This document shows, piece by piece, positions 1 to 6,581 of a DNA stretch of 20,525 nucleotides; the first letter of the stretch is position 1; every line of letters starts with the position of its first letter. This DNA is from VFKU01 sp038916785 (GTDB lineage Bacteria > Hydrogenedentota > Hydrogenedentia > Hydrogenedentales > GCA-2746185). The stretch spans positions 1-20,525 of the forward strand of contig JBCLBO010000058.1 of the NCBI GenBank assembly GCA_038916785.1. The letters are read 5' to 3'. The translations under genes were made by a program, and so were the position numbers. Below the pieces are notes generated by a model, which searched no databases, had not been told where the DNA came from, and was given only the letters and a program-made list of their open reading frames with translations.

Positions 1-84
1 CGCGGTTGCCCTTGACCGTCATTGAGAGGAGCGCGCTTGCCCCCACGTCATTGCGAGGAGCGCGTTTGCGACGAAGCAATCTCG
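1..84 (+). repeat. Tandem truncated copies of the 'SEATKQS' intergenic repeat
   Basis: Two head-to-tail partial units (about 1-31 and 32-60) each end in TCATTG followed by GAGGAG after one or two bases. A third unit (61-84) completes the element with the core GCGACGAAGCAATCTCG. Translated, this family gives the well-known spurious peptide ARSEATKQS. Further copies lie at 10131-10209, 10247-10287 and 12705-12742. It is not a gene. The rest of 85-338 holds only the two repeats listed next, and no coding signal was seen there. Confidence 0.8.
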
Positions 85-230
85 TTAACCGAAGACTCCT
101 ACGATCCAAGAGACGCATCGGACCCGAATCCCTGTGAGTGGTGAACCATTTCAACAGAGCAAAAAAAGTCCGAATCGCCGACACCACTCTCAGGCAATCG
201 CGTGTATACCGCGCCGGAACTACCTCATCT

Positions 231-267
231 GTCATTCTGAACGGAGTGAAGAATCTCCCCGTCGGCC
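231..267 (+). repeat. 'HSERSEES' intergenic repeat, copy 1
   Basis: The stretch GTCATTCTGAACGGAGTGAA followed by GAATCTCCCCGTCGG is a typical copy of the short repeat that translates as CHSERSEES. An inverted, truncated copy lies at about 4650-4680 and shares 19 of 20 bases over the GAAGAATCTCCCCGTCGG part. Confidence 0.75.
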
Positions 268-298
268 GGCCCAGCCACATCCCGCCAATCGGAAGCGA

Positions 299-331
299 TC
301 GGTTCTTCGTTCTCTTCGTTACCTCCTGTTA
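299..331 (-). repeat. GGAGGTAACGAAG-type intergenic repeat
   Basis: Read on the minus strand this is AACAGGAGGTAACGAAGAGA followed by ACGAAGAACCG. It is a purine-rich, near-periodic repeat of the GGTAAC/AACGAAG type found between genes in many metagenomic bacterial genomes. It sits just beyond the stop codon of the multicopper oxidase gene. No terminator hairpin is visible there. Confidence 0.5.
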
Positions 332-338
332 AATGCTC

Positions 339-1739
339 TTAGTGGCTTTCATGGTCGATGTCCTCCAGGGATGGTTCGGGTGCGGCGCGCGGATTCACAA
401 CTTCCGGATCCGCGCTCACGAGCCGCGCAGTTGTTCCCTCCGGCGCCTTGTACCACCCGGGATCGGAGTAGTCGCCGGGCTTCTGATCGGCGCGAACCTT
501 GAACACGGTGAACATGCCGCCCATCTCGATGGGACCATACGGGCCCTCGCCGGTCATCATCGGCAGCGTGTTCTCGGGGCCGGGCATGTGGCCCATGGCG
601 ACGTGCTTGCCGTGCTCGGCCATGCCACTCTCGCCCATGGCCATGTAGCCGGGCACGAGCTTGCGGATGCGTTCTTCGACGTCTTTCTGGCTGACGCCGA
701 GCATGTTCGGCACGTTGTGGCCCATCGGACCCATCGTGTGGTGCGACTTGTGGCAATGGATTGCCCAATCGCCAGGGTTGTCCGCAACGAACTCGATGTC
801 GTGCGTCGTGCCGACGGGCACGTTCACCGTGGTCATCGGCCATTGCGCGGAGGCGGGGATGGGTCCACCATCGGTTGCCGTCTGCTTGAACGAGTAGCCA
901 TGCAGGTGGATCGGGTGCTCGTCCATGCTCAAGTTGCCGATGCGGATGCGCACGCGCTCGCCAAGGCGCGCCACCGGCATCTCGATCGCGGGGAAGACCT
1001 TGCTGTTGAAGGAGAAGATATTGAAATCGAGCATGACCGACGGATCCGAGCGTCGAGTGCCCGGATGCACGGCCCACATGTGCGTGATGAAGGCGTAGTC
1101 GCGGTCCGGCGGCGGCGTGGCGGGCGCTTTTGGATGGATGATGAAGAGCCCCATCATGCCGGCGGCGATCTGCACCATCTCGTCCGCGTGCGGGTGGTAC
1201 ATCTGCGTACCGTGCTGTTTCAGCGTGAACTCGTAGACATAGGTCTCGCCGGGCTTTATTTGTGGATGGCTGAGCCCGCCGACGCCGTCCATGCCGCTCG
1301 GCAGAATGACGCCGTGCCAGTGGATGGTCGTGTGCTCGGGCAGTTTGTTGGTCACGAAGATGCGTACGCGATCGCCCTCGACCGCCTCGATGGTCGGGCC
1401 GGGTGACTGGCCGTTGTAACCCCAGCACGGGCCTGTCATGCCCGGCGCCCACTCGTGTTCGATTTCCTCGGCGACGAGGCGGAAGACCTTCACGCCGTTC
1501 TCCGTCGTGTAAGGCAGCGTAGTGCCGTTTAGTGTGCGCACGGGTGTATATCCGTGCGCGACGGGCGCGGTGTCGGCGGCGGCGCTGGCCTCGTGCGCGA
1601 CGGGCGCGGTGTCGGCGCTGGCCTCGCGCGCGACGGGCGCGGTGTCGGCGGCGGCGCTGGCCTCGCGCGCGGCGAGGAGCGCCGCTGCGCCGGGGAGCGC
1701 GAAGGCCGCGCCGGTGAGTAGTTTGCGTCGGGATATCAT
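339..1739 (-). CDS. TAT-exported multicopper oxidase (copper-resistance type)
   Basis: This 466-residue protein is probably a periplasmic copper/phenol-type oxidase that protects against copper. The N-terminus has a twin-arginine signal (RR at residues 4-5, then a hydrophobic stretch to about 24). All four copper-binding motifs of multicopper oxidases are visible: HWHG (140-143), HPHAD (182-186), HPIHLHG (275-281) and HCHKSHHTMGPM (328-339). The last fits HCHx3Hx4M and so carries a type-1 copper with an axial Met. I see two cupredoxin domains (about 70-205 and 215-345). They are followed by a Met/His-rich stretch (about 365-410) that may hold extra copper. Residues 25-62 are an Ala-rich tandem repeat forming a linker. 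The ATG lies 3 bp beyond the stop of the TolC-like gene and has GAGGAG 9 bp upstream, so the two are probably co-translated. Family call is firm; the substrate is inferred. Confidence 0.92.
   Translation of the reverse strand: MISRRKLLTGAAFALPGAAALLAAREASAAADTAPVAREASADTAPVAHEASAAADTAPVAHGYTPVRTLNGTTLPYTTENGVKVFRLVAEEIEHEWAPGMTGPCWGYNGQSPGPTIEAVEGDRVRIFVTNKLPEHTTIHWHGVILPSGMDGVGGLSHPQIKPGETYVYEFTLKQHGTQMYHPHADEMVQIAAGMMGLFIIHPKAPATPPPDRDYAFITHMWAVHPGTRRSDPSVMLDFNIFSFNSKVFPAIEMPVARLGERVRIRIGNLSMDEHPIHLHGYSFKQTATDGGPIPASAQWPMTTVNVPVGTTHDIEFVADNPGDWAIHCHKSHHTMGPMGHNVPNMLGVSQKDVEERIRKLVPGYMAMGESGMAEHGKHVAMGHMPGPENTLPMMTGEGPYGPIEMGGMFTVFKVRADQKPGDYSDPGWYKAPEGTTARLVSADPEVVNPRAAPEPSLEDIDHESH
1556..1666 (-). 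repeat. In-frame 39-bp tandem repeat in multicopper oxidase linker
   Basis: Three copies: 1556-1594 (39 bp), 1595-1627 (33 bp, lacking one 6-bp GCGGCG) and 1628-1666 (39 bp). They encode near-identical 13- or 11-residue units of the form ASAAADTAPVA plus two residues. The repeats lie directly after the TAT signal. All length differences are multiples of 3, so the reading frame is kept. Confidence 0.9.
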
Positions 1740-1742
1740 GGT

Positions 1743-3209
1743 TTATTTCTCCTCGTGGTCGTGTTGTTCGCGTGTTGCATCCGATGGCGGTGCTACAGGC
1801 GCGATAACTATAGGAGGCGCTTCGTCACCCGCCGGAAGCGGTCCGGCCATGGCGCGTTCGAGTTGGGTGCGCGCGAGCCAATAGTCAAGCCGGGCGCGCA
1901 CGGCCCCGCGCTGCGCTTCCAGCTCGATCCGCTTGGCGTTGAGCAGGTCGTATACGCCAAGCAGCATGGCGTTGAAGTGGAGCTGGGTTTCCTCGAGCAG
2001 ATCGCGGTGCAGCGGAAGGAGCTCGGTGTCGTAAGCGGCCGCGCGGTCGGCGGCCGATTGCAACGCGGCAGCCAGTGTCCGAACTTCCGCGCGCGCGCGA
2101 CTCTGCGCGGCGTCGCGTTCCGCGCGCGCCAGCTCCACGAGCGACTCGAATCGGAGCACGTTGCCGCGCTTGCGATCGAAGAGCGGCAACTGTATGTCGA
2201 GACTCGGCCCGACGAACCAGTCGCCCTCGGCTTCCCGGTCGGCGCCGACACCGACGTCGAGCAGGGGGATAAAGCGGAATCGCTTCGCGAGACGGAGGCC
2301 GTGCTCCGCTGCCTGCACGCGATGCTCGGCCGCTGCCAGGTCGAGACGCTTGGCGAGGGCTTCCGTTTCGAGCGCTTCGGGATCGATGCCGGTCTCCGCG
2401 GGCGCCGGCCATCTGGGCATCAGCATCCACTGTGGATCGCCGGGCTGCAAGCCGAGCACGCGCCGGAGTTCCTGTTCCTTGGCCACGGCGCGGGCCTCGA
2501 GTTCGCGGTGTTCGAGGCGCGTGCTCACTTCGAGCGTTTCGTGCGAGAGGCGTTCGAGCCGGCTCAGGTTGCCCGCGTCGTATTGCCGCCGCGCGAGATC
2601 GGCCGCCGCGGCGGCGGCCTCGTGGGACGTCGCCACGATGACCAGTTCTTGTTGCGCGGCGACCGCTTCGTACCACGCGGCGCGCACCTCGGCGATCAAC
2701 GCGAGGAGATGATCGGCGGCGAGCAGCTTCGCCCGCTCGAAGTTCTGCGTCTCGATCTTCCGGCGGAGCGGTAACATGATCGCGTCGAGCAATGGGAATG
2801 CGCCGTCCAGCTCCGACAGCGTGCCCGAGGCTGGACCCGCGCCGAAGCGTACTATCGCGGAGAGGCTCGGATTCGGCAGCGTGCCCGCTTCGATGAGATC
2901 CGCGCGGCTGAGGCCGAGTTCAGCAAAGACAATCGCGAACTCCGGATTGCGCAGCAGCGCGATTTGGACCGCGGACTCCGGCGTCAGCGGCCCGTCGAGC
3001 AGCGCGGCGACCGCCGGTGCGGAGTCGCCGGTTTCGGGCCAGGTGACTTCGGCGCCGGCGCGTTCGCGCGCCTGGGCCTGCACATCGGCGGCGCCGAAGT
3101 CTTTGGGGACATGCGCGCAGCCGGCGAACGCTAAGGGCACGAACGCGAGCGTAACCATAGCGAATCCGCGGCGTGCCGAAGGCATACACGGCAATGCAAA
3201 AGTATTCAT
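1743..3209 (-). CDS. TolC/CusC-family outer-membrane efflux lipoprotein
   Basis: This 488-residue protein belongs to the outer membrane factor family (two OEP repeats), the exit duct of tripartite efflux pumps. The signal peptide ends in LAFAGC with the lipidated Cys at residue 31, as in CusC/NodT-type members. The mature N-terminus has the typical segment AVQIALLRNPEFAIVFAELG followed by an AGTLPNPSLS turn. The rest is mostly long helices rich in Ala, Glu and Arg. I chose the ATG at 3209 because GGAAG lies about 6 bp upstream and the signal peptide follows at once; an upstream in-frame start would add 24 residues with no signal character. Neighbours (Cys-rich secreted protein before, multicopper oxidase 3 bp after) suggest copper or other metal efflux. 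The matching RND pump and adaptor are not in the window. Confidence 0.9.
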   Translation of the reverse strand: MNTFALPCMPSARRGFAMVTLAFVPLAFAGCAHVPKDFGAADVQAQARERAGAEVTWPETGDSAPAVAALLDGPLTPESAVQIALLRNPEFAIVFAELGLSRADLIEAGTLPNPSLSAIVRFGAGPASGTLSELDGAFPLLDAIMLPLRRKIETQNFERAKLLAADHLLALIAEVRAAWYEAVAAQQELVIVATSHEAAAAAADLARRQYDAGNLSRLERLSHETLEVSTRLEHRELEARAVAKEQELRRVLGLQPGDPQWMLMPRWPAPAETGIDPEALETEALAKRLDLAAAEHRVQAAEHGLRLAKRFRFIPLLDVGVGADREAEGDWFVGPSLDIQLPLFDRKRGNVLRFESLVELARAERDAAQSRARAEVRTLAAALQSAADRAAAYDTELLPLHRDLLEETQLHFNAMLLGVYDLLNAKRIELEAQRGAVRARLDYWLARTQLERAMAGPLPAGDEAPPIVIAPVAPPSDATREQHDHEEK

Positions 3210-3310
3210 GGGAATCTTCCGATCGTGTTGAGGGCCGTTGAACGAGAACGCAGCGAGTCTGCGAAATACCCTGCAGGGCATTCCGCGCGCGGCTCCGGGC
3301 GCGAGCGCGC

Positions 3311-3772
3311 CTAGATCAGAAGGGAGTGGTGGACGATGAAGAGAGGCGCGCCGGGCGGCGACAGGTCGCCGTGAGTCCGTGGGCCGGAGTGCGCGAAATG
3401 CAGACGAGGCGCCGACTTTTCAGCCGACGTGATGAAATCATAACTTACGCCGGATCCAGCGCGAGCCTGGGCGGTAAACGGTTCTTCGCTCTTCGTACGC
3501 GACGGGGAATCCGCCAAACAGCAACATCCGGGACGAGGCGCAGTAGACATTTGCACAGATCCGCTCGGGCCCGGTTCTGGTCGCGCGCGCGCCAGCTTCG
3601 CCCCGTGGCAGGCGGGGAGCGTCGCAGCCGGTTTCGCCGCGAGCTCGGTTTTCTCCGCGCGCGTGGCATTGCACAAGGCCAGACACGGCGACGCATTTTG
3701 CAGCGCCAGCAACAAAGCAAGCGAAAGCGCGTAGACCCCTGTGCCCGCGCGTCTATGGAGCGTTGCAACCAT
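3311..3772 (-). CDS. Small secreted Cys-rich protein, possibly metal-associated
   Basis: A 153-residue protein that I do not recognise as a named family. It has a hydrophobic N-terminal segment (about residues 14-30) that looks like a Sec signal. Scattered Cys residues follow (CLALC, PACHG and GCCC), together with a low-complexity middle and the C-terminal end LFIVHHSLLI. It lies 101 bp upstream of the TolC-like gene on the same strand, so it may be the first gene of a copper unit, and the Cys/His residues could bind copper. Start at ATG 3772 is chosen because the signal segment begins there; the longer in-frame reading to 3946 would overlap the divergent gene. No strong ribosome binding site is seen. 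Function is inferred from context only. Confidence 0.6.
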   Translation of the reverse strand: MVATLHRRAGTGVYALSLALLLALQNASPCLALCNATRAEKTELAAKPAATLPACHGAKLARARPEPGPSGSVQMSTAPRPGCCCLADSPSRTKSEEPFTAQARAGSGVSYDFITSAEKSAPRLHFAHSGPRTHGDLSPPGAPLFIVHHSLLI

Positions 3773-3855
3773 CTTGGCAAGGATATCACGCCGCGCGCGA
3801 CGTGGGCAAGGCGTTTCCGGATTGGCCCTCACCGCTGTGGAATAATGTGGAGTAC

Positions 3856-3872
3856 AGGAGGCATTGCTGGTG
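3856..3872 (+). promoter_or_regulatory. Strong Shine-Dalgarno deciding a GTG start
   Basis: A perfect AGGAGG (3856-3861) is followed 8 bases later by GTG at 3870. The in-frame TTG at 3864 is only 2 bases away and too close to be used. This places the start of the DUF2071 gene at 3870. Confidence 0.7.
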
Positions 3873-4622
3873 ACGAATTCGCCGACCGAGATACCCCGAT
3901 CGCGCGTGTTCCTCACTGCCGACTGGCGGTACCTGGCGATGCTCAATTACGAGATCGATCCCGGCGTGCTGCGTCCCTTCGTTCCCGCCGGGACGGAATT
4001 GGATTCCTGGCAGGGGCGAACCTTCGTCAGCATGGTGGGTTTTTTGTTTCTCGACACGCGCGTGCTCGGCGTGCCGATTCCTTTTCACCGGAACTTCGAG
4101 GAAGTGAACCTCCGGTTCTATGTGCGGCGCGAAGTAGGCGGTGAACTGCGGCGCGCGGTCGTTTTTTTGAAGGAGTTCGTGCCGCGCCGCGCGATCGCGT
4201 GGACGGCGAATACGGTGTATGGGGAGAATTACGTCGCGCTGCCGATGACGCATGCCATTGAACGCGACTCCAGCAGGCGGCCTACGCGCGTCGAGTACTC
4301 CTGGCGATTTCGCGGGAGTGAGCACCGCATCGCCGTTTTCGTATCCGGCGATGCGCACGAGATCGCCGTGGGCAGCCAGGAAGAATTCATCACCGAACAC
4401 TATTGGGGCTATGCGCGGCGCGCTGGTGGGACGACCGAGTATCAAGTCGAGCATCCGCGGTGGCGGGTGTGGAATGCGGCGGAATCGACGCTCGAGTATG
4501 ACGTCGCTGCACTCTACGGTCCGGAATTCATCGAGGCGCTGGCGGACCGGCCGGCGTCCGCGATTCTTGTGGAGGGATCGCCGGTGGCGGTTTCGAAGGG
4601 AACCCGGCTCAGCGCGATTTAG
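3870..4622 (+). CDS. DUF2071 (YqjF-like) family protein
   Basis: A 250-residue soluble protein of the DUF2071/YqjF family, whose biochemical function is not established; the fold is related to acetoacetate decarboxylase-like proteins. Family hallmarks are an N-terminal segment with DWRYLAMLNYEIDPGVLRPFVPAG, then WQGRTFVSMVGFLF and FEEVNLRFYVRRE, followed by RAVVFLKEFVPR and a YGENYVALPM segment. The length is normal for the family and no signal peptide is seen. The GTG start is set by the AGGAGG upstream. The gene diverges from the Cys-rich protein gene across about 100 bp, and it converges with the phn operon. A 15-bp perfect palindrome (4623-4637, ATCAGTG-T-CACTGAT) follows the stop codon. 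There is no context link to the copper genes. Confidence 0.88.
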   Translation: MTNSPTEIPRSRVFLTADWRYLAMLNYEIDPGVLRPFVPAGTELDSWQGRTFVSMVGFLFLDTRVLGVPIPFHRNFEEVNLRFYVRREVGGELRRAVVFLKEFVPRRAIAWTANTVYGENYVALPMTHAIERDSSRRPTRVEYSWRFRGSEHRIAVFVSGDAHEIAVGSQEEFITEHYWGYARRAGGTTEYQVEHPRWRVWNAAESTLEYDVAALYGPEFIEALADRPASAILVEGSPVAVSKGTRLSAI

Positions 4623-4649
4623 ATCAGTGTCACTGATTCCTTCCGGTGG

Positions 4650-4680
4650 ACCGACGGGGAGATTCTTCGCTTCGCTGCCA
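4650..4680 (-). repeat. 'HSERSEES' intergenic repeat, copy 2
   Basis: On the minus strand GCAGCGAAGCGAAGAATCTC followed by CCCGTCGG is a truncated copy of the repeat at 231-267. It lies between the DUF2071 stop and the long palindrome. Confidence 0.7.
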
Positions 4681-4690
4681 AGAAAACGCT

Positions 4691-4733
4691 TCCGCCACGG
4701 TAGGGCGGTCATGACCCGCCCTACCGTGGCGGA
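4691..4733. repeat. Perfect 18-bp inverted repeat with 7-nt loop
   Basis: The left arm 4691-4708 (TCCGCCACGGTAGGGCGG) and the right arm 4716-4733 are exact reverse complements. They enclose TCATGAC, itself part of a GTCATGAC palindrome. The element lies at the 3' ends of two converging units (DUF2071 gene and phn operon plus usp remnant). It could serve as a bidirectional transcription barrier. Only the minus-strand side has a short T-run (AGCGTTTTC). It resembles GTAGGGCGG-GTC-type palindromic repeats that are mobile in related genomes. Confidence 0.8.
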
Positions 4734-4996
4734 CGCCGGAGGCGACGCTGCCGAGGATGAAGTCTGCCAGGCCCTTGTGACCGTGGGTGGCCATCGCGAT
4801 GAGGTCGCAACCTTCCTTAGCCGCGGCGCTGACGATTTGGCTGGCCGGATCTCCGCAAGCGAGGATGGCCGAAGCTTGGAATCTCGCGGCCGAGAGTTCG
4901 TCCTGGCGTTTTTGCAAGGTAGGCGCGTGCTTCGATATCCAAAACTTCATACCTGCCGAAGACTCTAAAACCGATTCGCCGAAATCGGCCGGGGCA

Positions 4997-5776
4997 TCAA
5001 CGGATCCATTTCCGCACCCAGAACGTCATCTGGTCGAGTAGCGTGACAATGGCGACGATGACTATCAGCAGCACGGCGACCTTCTCGTACTGAAACCCGC
5101 GGACGTACATCTGCACGTAATATCCGATACCGCCGGCGCCCACCAGGCCGAGGACGGTGGCGTCGCGGAAGTTCATTTCGAAGCGGTAGACCGTAAATGA
5201 CACGACCTGCGGGACACACTGGGGGAAGAGTCCAAACCTGAGCGTCTGAAGCCACGTCGCCCCAGTCCCGCGCACGGCGTTGAGAATGCCCTTGTCGGCG
5301 GTCTCGAATTCTTCGCCGTAAAACTTGCCGAGCATCCCGATCGAGTGGAAGGCGATGGCGAGGGCGCCGGGGAACGGGCCGAGGCCCACCGCGGAGACGA
5401 AGATCAAGGCGACCACGATCAACGGAATGGCGCGGATGAAACCGAGCACCATCTTGATCGGATGCGAGATCCACGCCGGACTCACGTTCGTCGCCGCGAG
5501 GAAGCCCAATGGAAGTGACACAACGACGGCCAGGATGGTGCCGACGAGGGCGATGATCAGGGTTTCAACAACCGACTTCAATACGATCGTCGTCACACTC
5601 CAATCGGGGGGAACGAGCCGTCCGAAGAATTCCGCGAAGCGCGGCCCGGACGTGAACACGGCGCGGAAATCGAACTCGGCCCACCACGCCGCCGCGAAAA
5701 TTCCGGCGCTAACGATCAAGGACGCGGAGAGCTGAAGGAGTAGCCTTCTCCGCGACTGATTTTGAAGTCGTGTCAT
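4997..5776 (-). CDS. phnE: PhnE-like ABC transporter permease
   Basis: This 259-residue inner-membrane permease belongs to the phosphonate/phosphite importer family. Hydrophobic segments lie at about 14-32, 68-96, 106-130, 186-196 and 233-248. The C-terminal part carries the family signature FEMNFRDATVLGLVGAGGIG (199-218). The cytoplasmic coupling loop lies upstream (about 150-185: KFYGEEFETADKGILNAVRG and following residues). The ATG at 5776 is supported by AAGGGA 7 bp upstream. The gene overlaps the end of phnC by 68 bp, which suggests tight coupling. It is the third transporter component after phnD and phnC and would form the homodimeric channel. No phosphonate-catabolic gene follows; the next DNA is a decayed usp gene. 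Confidence 0.92.
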   Translation of the reverse strand: MTRLQNQSRRRLLLQLSASLIVSAGIFAAAWWAEFDFRAVFTSGPRFAEFFGRLVPPDWSVTTIVLKSVVETLIIALVGTILAVVVSLPLGFLAATNVSPAWISHPIKMVLGFIRAIPLIVVALIFVSAVGLGPFPGALAIAFHSIGMLGKFYGEEFETADKGILNAVRGTGATWLQTLRFGLFPQCVPQVVSFTVYRFEMNFRDATVLGLVGAGGIGYYVQMYVRGFQYEKVAVLLIVIVAIVTLLDQMTFWVRKWIR

Positions 5777-6581
5777 GTATCGGTCCCTTCGCGTCCATCA
5801 TGTCTTGCGGCAAGGTGTTGCGATACACCTTGTCTGAAGCCTCCTCGGTCAACCCTTCGGGCGGGCCGTTGTAGACAATCTTGCCGCCGGCCAATCCGAC
5901 CAGCCGCGTCGCAAAACGCTTCGCCAGCGCCGGCTGGTGCAAACTGACAACCAGCGTCATGCCACGCCGTTCAACGCACTCGACCAGCAAATCGAGCGCG
6001 TCCTCGGCCAATTCGGGATCAAGCGCCGACACCGGTTCGTCCGCGAGGATCACTTCGGCCTCCTGCATGAGGGCGCGGGCGATCGCGGCGCGTTGCCGCT
6101 GACCCCCGCTGAGGGTTTCGACGCGCCGGTGCTCCAGTCCATCGAGTCCGACTTCGTTCAGGATGCGTTCGGCGTTTTCCCACTCGACCGTGGGGTACGA
6201 TCCGAAGAGCGTTTTCCACGCCGGCAGATGCCCGAGCGCGCCGGTCAAGACGTTGTCAATCACGCGCATGCGGGGGACCAGGTGAAACTCCTGATCGATC
6301 ATGGCGACGCGCCGCTGTACCGCGCGGCCTTCCGGCGATTCGTTCGCCGCCGCACGGTGTCCCAACACGCGCGCTTCGCCGGTGGTGGGTTTCACGCGGC
6401 CCTTGATCACGCGCATCAGCGTGGTTTTCCCCGAACCGCTGCGGCCCAGCAGGAATACACGCTCGCGCCGGTCCACACCCCAGTATTCGATGTCCAGTAC
6501 GCACGCGCCGCCGTAAATCACGTGGACGCCGCGCAATTCGATCAGGCGGCGTGGCGCAAGTTCAGGGTTTGATAAAGCCAT
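5709..6581 (-). CDS. phnC: PhnC-like ABC transporter ATP-binding protein
   Basis: A 290-residue cytoplasmic ATPase of the phosphonate/phosphite importer family. Visible motifs are Walker A GRSGSGKT (46-53), the ABC signature LSGGQRQR (157-164), Walker B VILADEP (177-183) and the H-loop in VVSLHQPALA (H215), a segment typical of PhnC. The last 25 residues or so extend beyond the core domain and are encoded in the part overlapping phnE. The ATG at 6581 overlaps the end of phnD by 20 bp. A TTG at 6611 would add 10 residues, and neither start has a strong ribosome binding site, so this end is uncertain by 30 bp. It energises the PhnE-like permease. Confidence 0.92.
   Translation of the reverse strand: MALSNPELAPRRLIELRGVHVIYGGACVLDIEYWGVDRRERVFLLGRSGSGKTTLMRVIKGRVKPTTGEARVLGHRAAANESPEGRAVQRRVAMIDQEFHLVPRMRVIDNVLTGALGHLPAWKTLFGSYPTVEWENAERILNEVGLDGLEHRRVETLSGGQRQRAAIARALMQEAEVILADEPVSALDPELAEDALDLLVECVERRGMTLVVSLHQPALAKRFATRLVGLAGGKIVYNGPPEGLTEEASDKVYRNTLPQDMMDAKGPIHDTTSKSVAEKATPSALRVLDR

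Larger units (their letters stand above)
4630..4996 (-). pseudogene. Degraded universal stress protein (UspA) remnant
   Basis: The readable part matches the C-terminal half of a UspA-fold protein: GDPASQIVSAAAKEGCDLIA, then MATHGHKGLADFILGSVASGVRH. This includes the ATP-binding G-x2-G-x9-G(S) pattern. The N-terminal strand with the usual hydrophobic start is absent; homology begins right after the phnE stop (VDAPADFGESVLES). Two opposite frame changes can be seen. One base seems lost near 4949-4952, so that YEVLDIEARAYLAK is in another frame. One base seems gained in the T5 run at 4909-4913 (A5 on the coding strand), returning to KRQDELSAARF. The last 15-20 residues of the family are replaced by the palindrome at 4691-4733 and an HSERSEES repeat. 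This is best read as a pseudogene, although the frame changes could in part be sequencing errors. Confidence 0.7.

Noticed and set aside
134..502. Reading frame with HSERSEES peptide as a gene
   Set aside because: It translates an intergenic repeat and then runs antisense into the multicopper oxidase; no ribosome binding site or homology.
333..1406. Long plus-strand frame opposite the multicopper oxidase
   Set aside because: His/Arg/Ala-rich shadow of a GC-rich gene; the minus strand carries all copper motifs.
3814..3846. Promoter for the DUF2071 gene (AATAAT at 3841 as -10)
   Set aside because: No -35 hexamer at an acceptable distance; TTGGCC is 13 bp and TTTCCG 21 bp away.
4691..4733. Classical rho-independent terminator
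   Set aside because: The stem is strong, but no real T-tract follows on either strand; kept as a repeat with possible barrier function.
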